Of a stretch of DNA of 64,000 bases, positions 1 through 11,861 are shown piece after piece (position 1 is the first letter of the stretch; each line of letters begins with the position of its first letter). Under the pieces are notes generated by a model. That model was not told the DNA's origin, ran no database searches, and worked only from the letters and a program-made list of their open reading frames with translations. The DNA is from Acridotheres tristis (Eukaryota; Chordata; Aves; Passeriformes; Sturnidae). Where the stretch lies: positions 3,695,001 through 3,759,000 of the forward strand of contig CM072906.1 in NCBI GenBank assembly GCA_037013685.1. The letters are read 5' to 3'. A program made the position numbers and the translations under genes.

Positions 1-3000
1 AGCTTTCCCAGAAAGCTGCATCAGAAGGGGCATTAATAGTGAACTAAGATGTCAGAAAGATATAGATTGAAAATATTTTATTATTCTGATTAACTCCAAA
101 CTATTTCCATACATGTAAAAAAGTTTATTAAGCCACTGAATAGCAAACAGTAACAAAATCTGTGAAAAGCTACATATGGAAATAATATTCATTGTTGACT
201 AGATCTAACAATACTGATTTTAGGAAGAAAGAAATTAGCTGCTTTTGGTATCTCTCTCATGCATTACCCAGACAGAGAACATAAAGTAACCAAAAGAAAA
301 CACCTACTTGTGTGCATTTGCAAGTATATATTTAATTGCTCCAATATAGTTAGAACCAACAAGCCTGCATTTGATACAGAACATATAATATAAGAGTGAT
401 CTGCATTTTCAGGTGTATGTATTTTAAGCCTGTTGTGATGAAAGCAAATTCATAAATCTTGAAATTCTGCAAATAATTGACATTTAGATAGGTGAAAAAC
501 TTAATAATTTTAGTGTCTGACAAGAACAAAAATGAAATTTAACATCATTCTGATAGACAGACAGCTCAATAAATGTATGTCCAGACTCATCTGAAATATT
601 CCACTCCAAGGAGATTCAAAGACAATTATAGTGACTGCAAAAGAGCTGCAGAGTGACAGACATTCAGGTAAGAGGCTATGGGGGTTTAAGGTTTGTCACT
701 ACTTGTACCAAGGCTGCACAATAACTCACTTTGGTTTTGAACCCAGTCTGCAGTGCTAAAATGTAAAGACAGACTTGGACTGAGACATGAACATGTGGGC
801 TGCACATCTGGAAGAGCAACTTTGACAGTTTAAACCAAGTGACCAGCCTGGCAGGGGGGCAGGCAACTCAAGAAATGTCATCATGTCCAGAAGTAGCATA
901 ATTTTCAGTTACAGATTTATTACAGAATCAACACTTTATCCTGTTCTCATAGAAGTCTATATCACAAAACTCCAGAGATGACTCATCTACTCATGTGTAT
1001 ATTTTTCTTGCCTTCCTTTCCTCCTCTTTCTTTCTTGCCTCCAGACTGATGCACATTTGCCAAGCTGTTATTGCCTTGGAATACACAGCTGGGAGGGAGG
1101 GAGCCCAAGCACTCTCCTTCCCAGGGAAGTTTGAGAAATTCTGCACCTGTACTTTGTTAAATCTGCTCTATCTCTGGGTGGTGTTTGCAGCTCTATTAGC
1201 CATGATTAACACTCAGGTAGCAACTGGCAATTAATTGAAAAGCTGTTAGGAAATATTTCGTATTTGAGCATGAAATTTAGTACCTGAATAATCAAAACTA
1301 GATTGACAACAGTTTTTCCTTACCTTTGCAGGCAGAACTCCATGTGTGAGCCATTATTTAATTTGAGTTTCTGTCCATATCTTGTGGAACAAATAATCTG
1401 CAACAGCCTCAACCATCCAGACTAACAATCTTTACAGTAGTCCACTACTACTAAAACCTTCAAGAAAACTAGCTGGACCACCTGATCCACTATACACTTA
1501 ATTGGAAAGTATCTGCTAGGAAGATTCTCATTCTGTGAGTTTCATAAATGCTACATTTTTAGTCACCACATCCTTTTTACCTCCTCACTCTAAATTTCCA
1601 TCTAAAATGCTTTCTTTCTTGTTGCCTGAGTAATAGCACAAAACCCAGGGTGGATTCGCTGGAACATATTCTAGCGTTGTTATAGCAGCAAATAAAATTT
1701 ACACACACTAAAGTATAAAACCTACTATATCATTATTACTGATAAATAAGCTCTGTATAACTTCCTACTTCCTGGAATGCAGACCATGCTTTTGGTTGGG
1801 CAGGGAAGCTAGTTTAGACTCTTCTCCTTCATCTTTTAAATTAGGAAACAAACTGCAGCTTTACAAAAAAATTTCTTGGGGCACTTATTTAGATAACTTA
1901 TCTCACAGGTGACATTCTCCTTGGTTGTATCCATATAATTCTGTCCCAAAAGGTATAGCAGAAGAAATTACAGTTCCAGCACATAATCACAGAGCAGCAG
2001 AAGATGAACTTCAATTATATTAACTGCTCCCTTCTTCTTCTCTGGGAAAACAAAAAGAAAAGCAAAAACCTCCTTTGCAAATGAGAACATTTTGCATGAA
2101 CATCAGACAAAGGAGAAAGCTGCACATGGCTGGCACAGAGCTGCCTCTTCTAGCTGAGATTTAGACAAGCACAGAGTAGCTCATGGAGGTCAAGAGAAGT
2201 GAGGAATTATAGTAACTGTGCACCAAAGATACTATTTCACCAGCCAGGTTATCTGCTTTGGCCTTTACCATTTTTTTAGCTCAAGCTGATCTTTATTGGT
2301 GTAGCTGGTAAGTGAATTTCTTGCATTTTGGGATTCCGGATGTTTCTGACACAATTATAGCAGAAAAGGGCTGTGACATCTGCTCGGATTCTGGAAGAAA
2401 GCCGTGGAATTAAATGTCTATTTAACCTATGTTTTGACCTTTCTACCACAGTGAAACATTCATCCCCAGAAGAACCATTAGTTGACCACTAGAGTCTTCA
2501 CTGTGATACACAAGAGTCCTCTTCATTAAGACAACAGCAAAGCAGATAAAAGCCATTTATTATGAGAAATGACAAATGGACAAGCATTGACAGAACAAAA
2601 ATGGAGGCGTTTCCCTAAGAGGCCTCTCTCTTTCCAGCCTCACCACCTCCAGACTGAAAGGGAAGAACTGCAGTGAACACAGTATTTTAATCACTGTGGA
2701 GAATGTTAAGGTCAGGGTTAACTGAAAAATTGAATAAACATTGATTTAAATTAAAAATAGTCTAGTTAAGGATTGAGAATGTCTTTATTTCCCACAAGTA
2801 AATCCTACACAAAGATATTTACTGTCACTCTCAGTGCAGTAAGGCAAAGTGAGGCTGTATTTACCCTTTTGGGAAGGGCAGGTATGTGAATTCACTATAG
2901 CCATGCTCAATTGATAGCACTGTGAAACAAATTGTGCCAGCAACAAAAGAAAAGCTTGGTCATTTTTAAGCACTAACCCCAGGATGCTGACTTTTATGAC

Positions 3001-6000
3001 AGTTATTATGCAAACATTTGTAAGTCCTTAAAGTTATAATGCAATTTAGATAGGGAATTGGGATTAAAATATACCTATACTATCACTGATAGGTACCCAC
3101 CTTAAGCAGAGGCAGCTCCCAGTCCAACAAGAGAACAAATGGAGAAAGTGGCCAGAGTCACTCTTTTCCTGGGCATCTTCTGTTTAATTTTAATCCACTA
3201 GAGATAAAGTCTATAAAAATCTTTACCAGTCAAACATCTACTTCTAATGAAGCAAAGTTTAAAAAGTCCATGAAAATGGAGCAAAAAACATGAAGTATGG
3301 AAAGGCTTGTCCATCAGTTTGGTAACCTGGGAGAAAAGAGTTGAGAACTCCTTGCTCTGCTATTAACTTCCTTTGCTAAAGCAAAGGCACCTCAGTCCTA
3401 CAGTCCTGCAGCAAATGGCACCATTAATAATTCAAGGGAGAAAGAAAACAATAAACATTAAAACTTTGAAACACTTGCACAGTTCTACTCAACATCTGAT
3501 TCTTGTTAAGTAACATACAAGATGTTTTCAGGCTTCAGCTGTTGGTTCTTAAAGCTCTGGCTTGCATACAATGCTCTTCACACAATTTAAAACCACAGTA
3601 ATGAAATTACTATATGAATCAGTTATTAATTACTTAGAAATATTATAAAAAGCTAGAAATGAAATATCTTTCTATTAATTTCATTCACAATCTCTTTCCA
3701 TTCATTCTTTATACCAGAAATTTTCTCTGCTCAGAAGGTGATCTCAGGATCTTACATATAAAATGATAAGGTACATGAATAAACTCTGGCCTTTCTTTCT
3801 TTCCTGGAGTCATGCTGGCATTTGCACACTTCACACACTTTTGATAAAGTATAAGAACACAAAATCTCAGGCTGCTAATAAAAGAATTTTATTCTCATGA
3901 TTTTAGAAGCTACTTTTGCTTAAGACAAGTTTATTACCAGTGGAAGAACTATTATCTCTTTATTCCTCTGAGCCAGCAAGAAGCAAAGTCTCTTTTCCAT
4001 ACTTCAAAGTACCTTTTTGGATACTGATCATAACAGAGCATTAATATCAACTTCAGCTGGTACATTTGCTTGAAAAAAAGTGTTATGAGATTTATTATTG
4101 TAAATCCTGAAGTTAAATGAAGCTAAGAAGAGGCTTTGTTTCAAAGTCCAGAATGGTTGCAGGAGTTTAACTGGTAGTCATGGAAGAACTGCAACCACTC
4201 AATTTTCTAAATAATAAAAAAATAATAAAAATTCTTTACCTTCCAACAAGGCTTATGTCAATAGAATATCTTCTGACTTAGTTCATTAAAATACTTCCTT
4301 AAGAAATTACTTAAAAGTACAGAATAAGGACAGTGTAAATCAACAAAGTGATTAATCTGTTCAAAAAGCCAAATATAACTGAAGCCACCTGTGTTTTCAC
4401 TGCCTCCATTCCTCCTCCCCCTTTTCTCCTCCTCCAACAAGTTCTTAGTCCTGACAGAAAACCAAAGCAGTCCTACACAGCCACACACTGAAATCACCAG
4501 ACTCCACAAGTCCGAGCTGTTCATCCCTTTTGTCCACCCACCTGTTTCCACAGCAGATCTGCTTGGTGCTCCAAAGCCCAGCTTTTCCTTTGGCCTTCAG
4601 GCGAAATTCAATTCACTTCCAGAGTTCCCATGTGTAAGAATTGTGCTTGTACAATGTTCCAGTAGAGGCAAATTCTGTATTATATGATGACACTACAGCC
4701 CATGGATGGCTGGACTTACACTCCCTTAACCTATTTTGCTTCCTTGAGGGGACTAATCCTCACATAACATCTCTAAGTGTATCCACATTAAGGGATTTGG
4801 CACTTGAACTGGGCAGTGCAGGTCGTGTTGCTCATGCTCTCACAGAGCCCTAGTGCAGGTGACATTTGTATTCACTGCTCCCTTCATCTCTGGGCAATTT
4901 CTAGCCAATACCTCCTTGCAGACAGATTTCCTTCCCTTTTGTGCACTGCACTAATTTTGTACTCGCAAAGGCACCAGAATGTGTCAGGTACAAATATGAG
5001 CATATCTCAAAGAACTGCAAGTTTACTGTTCCAAAAAAAAGTAACTCTCTTGCCAATCCCTTTATGTACCTCATAATCGATTTGAGGTAAGAGGCATCAA
5101 CTGGGATACATTTTGCAATATGAGTTTTTGGGATATATTTAATAAAATGTGAACAAAAGTAAAGAATTTAGCAGGTTAAAAGGAAAACCAACTTTTAAAG
5201 TTTAATTATTTTAAACCAAGTATGCCTGTTCTTTTAAAAACAGCCCTATCTAAAATAAAATGTGAAATAAGGGCAGCCCACACGCCATGAAATCCAGCAT
5301 CACAAAGTACAGAATATACCAGTAGTTCAGGCTTGCTGCAGAAATTTCAGAGAAAGTCAAAACACCGAACTGGTGGGTGTTACTGAGTAAGTGGCTGCAA
5401 ATAGCATGTGGAGTGCTGAACCAGCTCCTTACAGCAGAGCTTCATCTGCAGGTGCAGAAAGAAATTTCTTCATCTGAGTTTATTCAACAAGTTTATTTTG
5501 ATGCCTGGTTCATTAAGAGATGGGAACTCAACAAGGATTTGGAAAAGGAAGCCAGTTGGATTTTTCCTTTTCATTTTTCCTTTGTGCAAAATCAAGGTGT
5601 GGGATGCTTAGCTCTAACTTGTGGGAGGATGAGATCTGGTACTATGAATATCTTGGAAGTGGGGGGAGCTAAAAACAAATTTTCATTTCTCATTTTTAAT
5701 GATTCCTTTGTGCATTTTAACTGAATCCCATCAAATGTAACTTAACAGAAAGAATCAGTTAAAAGCTCATAGCACCTAATAAAAACTAGTACTCGATGGA
5801 TTAAAGAACAAAATCAGAAGTTTGAAAAGATATATGTTCACATATCTTAAATCAATGACTCCAGTCCTACTGACTGTCAAAAAGTAACATCATGCCAAGC
5901 ACATGGAATCTGCTATTTAAGAATGTAATTAAAAATTATAGATATAAAATAAATTGTGTAAATTAGTATTTCCAGCTTGCCATTTTAAATCATGAATCAA

Positions 6001-9000
6001 GTATTTATCTCTCTTGTTTAAGCTAACAATAGAAAAAGGAAGTAGTGAAAACAGTATTTTAACTTCTGGCATCAAATTTACATACAAATAACCATCCTCA
6101 AGTATATGTCCTTGCTTTTTCAAGAAAGAATTCAGATGTTTATTTTCTTCCAGTAACATGCCAGCATTTCAGAAAAAGCAAATCAATGATGACCTGCCTC
6201 ATATTTCTCATCCTTGTGTTTGTTCCAAGGACTGAACACTGCCACAGCAGTGGATCTCATGACTGCTTTCCATCAGGTGTATTAAACTGATTGTCAGTTA
6301 GGTCAGGATTTCAGGTTGCAGAGCAAAGATTTCTTCTACTCAATTCTTTAGAAATATGAGTTAGAAAATTGCAACTTTCATTTTAGTTTAACCATCCTCG
6401 TAACTATGTTGGATTTAAGACAGTCCTTCATCATTAATTTCTGCTGCTTTTGTTTGCAGATTTATTTTGATGTTGTTTTTCACTACTAATAAGGAAAGAA
6501 ATATAATTCTGAAGAAATGATGCCCATGTTGTGTATAGTGAACACTTCTCAGGGGTCATTTTACCCTCTCCTACCACCAATGCCTAGGCACGTCTCTGTT
6601 TCCCAGCTGAGAACACTATCAGTTTAAGTAATAGTTTAAGCTTATACAAATAAAGTTTGGAACAAGGTCATTCTGATTTACCCAGGTCTTAGACAGCACC
6701 TTTCTGCCAAAAGCCTGAATCAACACCACCATGAGAATCCATAAGGATTTCCTGCAGCTCCAGAGACTGTTTTACCACAAGCCTCTGTTCCAGGTCAGCC
6801 TCTCCAGCCATCAGTTCCTGTCAAGCCTGACTCATACCAGAAATCTTTCCCAAAAGTCAGGTCAAAACACTTTGTTTAGGTGTCACCCTTCAGACAACAA
6901 CTTGGTCTTACATCTACATCTGCTCTCCTTGGCTCAAGCAATCATTGTCCACGCTTCATGCCACAGCTAAAGCCTCTATCTGTGCTCAGTCACCTAGAGG
7001 GAATACTGATGGATTTATTTAGGAATGACAGACAGACACATGGTGAGGTTTGAACATTAGGGTCATTGTGGTTTCATTTATCAGAGAATGGAAGTCAGGA
7101 CTAGCTCCTAGTTCTGGCTCCAGGGCTTGCTCTGGTATCTTGGGCAAGAAAATTTAGCACCATGGACTGCCATGCATGTCCATCCTGACTCTTTGGACTG
7201 GTAGGGAAGGATGGAGATTCTTACCTCTGCAGGAGATCTTCAACCCAGCAGGACCCTGATCTGAGCTGGAGAAGCTGAGCACTGCTACAACACAAGTCAG
7301 TGTAAATATTTTCATCATGCCCTGCATGGAGGCAAGTTCTGAAGAGAGGCATTACAGCAGCTGCAGCAATTCCAGTACCAGGCTTCTCTCTGTTTGCCAT
7401 GTTACTGAGTCACTGGTCCATATTTTTCCAGGAAATCACACTTCTTCACACACACACCCACTTCCAGTGAAACGTGAGCCCAACAACATTTGAGTAACAG
7501 TTAAACTTTTGAACCTGCTCTGTCGGAATAGCCTTGAACTCAGCACAAATGCTTGAGGCCAGACTGTGTACAGCCCAAGTTCAGTCTCAACTTTATTTAT
7601 AGGTCACACCAGATTGGGAACAAAACAGGTTTTAGTCCTTGTTATGCTCTTATTCAAGCCAGCAAGGAGCTATGAATCGAACAAAAAATACAATTAATTG
7701 CTATCTCCTTTTCCTCAATTTCTCTCTTCACAAGGAGTTTTCAGAGCATTTTTCTTTATGATACATATCCATGGTAATGGCCAACTGTTACCTCTACACA
7801 CAATATATGAAGAATAACTTAGATTTTACTACTCACAAGTACACTCAGTCTCTTTTTTATTCAAAAAAGAGATTCCTTAGAGAGAACTACGCATGTATCA
7901 ATAAAAGCACAGCAAAACCAAGTGCTGGGGGTAGACAGGAACACAGAACTGCTCAGCAAACTGAGATTATTTCCTGGTGACAACTTGGATCTGGAACATA
8001 AGCCTTTAAAACACTTAGCCTTTACTGTTTGCTAGATGTAAACTTCAAGAAACCCAAGCCTGCAAATGTTATAAAGGACATATAAATGGTCCCTTTTTGC
8101 CTAACAGGAACTGTTTCTAAGCCTAAAAAACTGATACTTCACAATGCTACCATTTAAAATGTCTCTTCACAGACTCTAGCTTGTAAAATTAGAGGAGCCT
8201 TGCAGAACATGTTACAGGGAGCTGTGTCTATCTTACCATCAGCTTTTTGAGTTCGTCAAGAAGCTGAAGTTAAGGAGCAGATAATGTTAACAGTGTGAAT
8301 CCACCTGGAAGACTCTACTGAACAGAAGCTATCTACTAGTGTAATCTGTGATTTGTGTTGTGAAGGAGGAACTGGGGAGAAAGTCAAACAAAATACATCA
8401 TATTCAAGAAAACTAAGATGCTGAATGTGAAGCTTTGATCCTTTTTAAGGTGACAGAAAAAGTGCCAGGATTTCCTATTCTAATCATGAGATGAATTATT
8501 ATGATAATATACCCTTGCCAAGGGAAAGATTAATGCAGTAAGGGCCACAGCAAATGGCTGTCAGAGCTGAGAAGTCATTACACCAGAAATGGTCTCAGAA
8601 AAGTGAAAGTAATCTAAATTCTTATTGCCCTTCCACTCAATGCAGAAATGGGAGAGATGGCTGCAGGGAGGCTGCACGCCAGGGACAGTAAAACAAATTC
8701 AGAAAACCAATGTCACCTATCTTGAGATTTTTTCTTCAAATGTGGTGCATGTTGCCTCAACAAACAGTAGGACAAGGTGTTTGTGCATAGGCAGCACAGA
8801 AAGTAGATATTAACAGAATAAAAGATCACCTAGCAGTGAAAGGCTTCTCCCTCTTTTCAGACAGCCTGGTGTGTTTAAGGACAGGCAACATGAGATGCAA
8901 GCCAACAGAGCTCCCCTCTGCTGTGGCATGACAGCTCCATTTTCATGATGGGATTCCACAGAGTCTTTAACTGCTGCAAGGAAACACTAAACTAGTTTAT

Positions 9001-10940
9001 GCCTTGGTCACACACCTGCCCTCACCACCGTGGCCATGTTGGACATTTTGCAGCTGCACACAAGGTGATCTCACAGAGCAGCATTAGAGCACTTCAAACT
9101 GCCAGTGTTTCTCATAATGAAACATACGACTTTTATAAAGTCGGGTCGAATTTGTTGCCAGAATAAAGGAATCCAGGTCATTTGTACCAGCATAAACCAA
9201 ATCCTTTCTTTTCCAACCTACAGTCTCCTATGTTCCTTACAAGGAAAATCATACACCAAGTACAGGAGACCACAGAAAACTTCCTTTCTTGAGCAGGTAA
9301 TTGCCACCAAGTGACCTAATGGTGAAAAATACAGAATGATTTTGATTAACAGAATGTAATAGAAATAGAGTTGTTTCATATAACCTTTCAGTCTTCAGTG
9401 CTGTAGTTAGGTCCTCTATTAATAGAACTGTCAGAAAGTGTACTCATGCCTGAACTGACATCAGGTACAGAAAGTTGAGTGAGTGAATTTAGTGCTGGCT
9501 TAACTGACATTGTGAACAAAGCTCACTTTTTATTCCTGAAAGAGAAATACCATCCACAATAGTGTCACTTCCCATCAACATGCCTGAATTCCAATCTAGG
9601 TAACTGTCTCTTAGCATAATAAGTTTACAAAATGCACTTGCACATGATAGCCTCCTATGGATAGATTGTTTTTTAAGATTGAATGAACCTGACTGAAGCA
9701 ATAGAAAATACAAATACAAAATAGATTTAGGAATTAGAGTCAACCTACAAAAGAGAAAGGCTTTCACAAAGACTTTCTTTTTTGGCTAAGGACACCCTTA
9801 TGAGATGTATTTCAGTAATGGTATCATACACTATGGGATGTCTTCTGTCATCCCAGTTTAATAATTGAAAAGGACACAGATTTAATCAGAACTGCAAGAA
9901 TATCTGGGAATAGTATTCTGATTAATTGTACTAGCACAATAATGAAACTCTCAGACTATACTGGAAATTGGAGCACAGGAAATGACGCCACCATTGCTCA
10001 TTCTCTTTCCTTTTGTTGCACACCAGTTTGGTGTTCACAACATAAGGCCTTTGTAATAGAAAAAAAAAATAAAAATTCCTTTTTATAAAGGATTTTAACA
10101 TTTTGGCCAACTCATACAGGATAAATCTGTTTGTAGTAATTTCTTTCTGCAATAGAGCAGGGACTTTCCTGCTTTCTATCACTGGTAATAATGCTTCATC
10201 CAATTAGCCAGAAACTGCATATACTTGAGAACTGAAATGTAAAATTAGGGAATCCAATGAAATACTTAAATCCAGAGAAGCAGAGCAACCCATATGTTTT
10301 ATTTTAGAATTGCATATACCTATTTACGACACTGTATTTTTCACAGTCAACATGTGAGTCTACAGACAATTTGTACTTTTGTCAGATTTCTCCTGGCAAT
10401 TTACTTAGTTCCTTGGGATAAACTATCTCAATTTTTAGCTTTTCCCTCTGCAGTGACTGTCCTCAGACTTGCAGTCATCCTTGAAAAGCCCTTTTTCTGA
10501 AGGTTTTTGCTGGATATCCAAATCCAAGCCTAGGTTGTCATTCAGGGATACACTGATGCAGGAAAGCCCCTACACCTCCTAAGTGTAAGGGCTGATTTAG
10601 GCCTTTTACTTCTCTTTTTATTGCCTAGGCACATCCTCAGTGCAGTGGCACAGTGCTCCAAAGCATCCCCATCACACACACAGACAAAAATGTACATTTT
10701 GTAGCAATCCTTTATGACCAACTTTGACCTGGTAGTTGATAACTATTTTAACCTGTTCTATTTATCTACTCTTTTTAGCTGCTCCTCAAAACCTCCCGTA
10801 TTTAGTGGGTTGGAAGATGGCAGCAGCCTGAGGGCCAGCAGGGCTCTGAGCACAGGCACTGTTGTTTCTTCCTCCCTGTGTCTGACAGTCCTGTGCAGCT
10901 GGTGGTAAGGGCAGATGTGCTTCAGGGGCTACTGAACCTC
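1..10940. other. Upstream intergenic DNA, no gene supported
   Basis: AT-rich sequence with many short open frames on both strands, none longer than 115 codons. None resembles a family I recognise and none is bounded by a convincing series of splice sites in phase. There is no CpG island until about 11.43 kb. In human the next gene on this side of UBE2G1 is a sphingosine-transporter-like gene (SPNS3), reading away from it; I see no exon of it here. A non-coding transcript or distal enhancers cannot be excluded from sequence alone. Confidence 0.6.
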
Positions 10941-10947
10941 AGCAGAA

Positions 10948-11128
10948 TCTCATTCCACTCCCTGCCATGGCCAGGGACACTCTCCACTATCCCAGTCCGC
11001 TCCAAACCTTGGCCTTGGACACTTCCAGGGATCCAGGGGGAGCCACAGCTTCTCCGGGCAACTTGTGGCAGGGCATGACCACCCTCAAAAAGAAGCATTC
11101 CTTCCTAATAATGTCCTTCATGAGGGCC
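10948..11128 (-). mobile_element. CR1 LINE fragment (antisense to + strand)
   Basis: On the + strand this reads as the reverse complement of a CR1 3' region. It has a 'ctgccatggccagggacac' block, then 'ccttggacacttccaggga', then 'ggcaacttgtggcagggc' and 'ttcctaata', in the order expected for avian CR1. It is diverged and lacks a clean 3' terminal repeat, so it is an old truncated copy. Boundaries are approximate. A second CR1 fragment in the same orientation follows directly. Confidence 0.8.
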
Positions 11129-11132
11129 TTTG

Positions 11133-11395
11133 CAGATCCCCGAATCGTTAGGGTTGGAAGGGCTCTCTGGAGATCACCCAGTCTAACCCCGTGCCAAGGC
11201 AGGGTCACCAGGAGCAGGTGACACAGAAAGGTCTAGGTGAGTTTGACATTTCTCCAAAGAGGAGGACTCCACATCCTCCCTGGACACCCAGTGCTCTACC
11301 ACACTCACGTAAAGTTCTTCCACAAGTTGAGATGGAACTTGCTGTGATTTAGTTTATGTCCCTAAACGTCCTTCGTGAGGGGATTCCCCTCGTGA
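11133..11395 (-). mobile_element. Second CR1 LINE fragment, different subfamily, abutting the first
   Basis: It starts with the CR1 antisense signature 'gaatcgttagggttggaagg', continues through 'gccaaggcagggtcaccagg' and 'gaggactccacatcctccc', and ends near 'gatggaacttgctgtgattt'. Internal blocks differ from the preceding fragment, which suggests a different CR1 subfamily and a separate insertion in the same orientation. It stops about 40 bp before CpG-rich promoter sequence begins. Boundaries are approximate. Confidence 0.8.
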
Positions 11396-11501
11396 AGCGC
11401 TCTCCCTTCCTCCTCGCTAACTCAGGCTTGACTCGGGGAGGGGAGGCAGGGACCTTCCCAACATGGCGGCCAAGCACGGCTCCCCGCCCTCAGCCGCTCT
11501 C

Positions 11502-11512
11502 AAGATGGCGGC
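11502..11512 (+). promoter_or_regulatory. YY1-type motif AAGATGGCGGC
   Basis: AAGATGGCGGC matches the established YY1 consensus, about 304 bp upstream of the UBE2G1 ATG and within the CpG island. YY1 sites of this type often lie at or just downstream of transcription starts, so the UBE2G1 start may be near here. This is inference from the motif alone. Confidence 0.5.
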
Positions 11513-11815
11513 GCGGAAGGGCCGGCGGCCGCCCCGGGTGCGCCTGCGCGGGCCCGAGTGCGGTGAAATTCCTGGCGGGGGGAGCGGGAGGTGGCGGCGC
11601 TGAGGGCTCGGAGCAGGAGGCGGAGGGCGGCTCGGAGCCACGGCCGCGCTGCCCTGCCCGGGACCCTGCGTGCTGTGGCGGCCGGCGCCGAGCCAGACCC
11701 CCGGCGGGCGCGGAGCGGACGGGCTGAGGGACGCTCGCCGCCACCTCTCGCAGCGCCAGGAGCCGCGCCGTCCCCGCCGCCGCTGGGACTCCCTCCCCGG
11801 GCAGAGCGGGGGAGA

Positions 11816-11861
11816 ATGACGGAGCTCCAGTCCGCCTTGCTACTGCGGAGACAACTAGCAG
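11816..11861 (+). CDS. UBE2G1: UBE2G1 coding exon 1
   Basis: Encodes residues 1-15 ([15 protein letters not shown]) plus the first base of codon 16. Donor is G|GTATCT. The leader upstream is open in the same frame back to a TGA at 11564, but contains no in-frame ATG. Confidence 0.96.

Noticed and set aside
5377..5724. 115-codon + strand open frame in the upstream region
   Set aside because: No domain, promoter context or splice structure was recognised, and the length is within chance for 11 kb of non-coding DNA.
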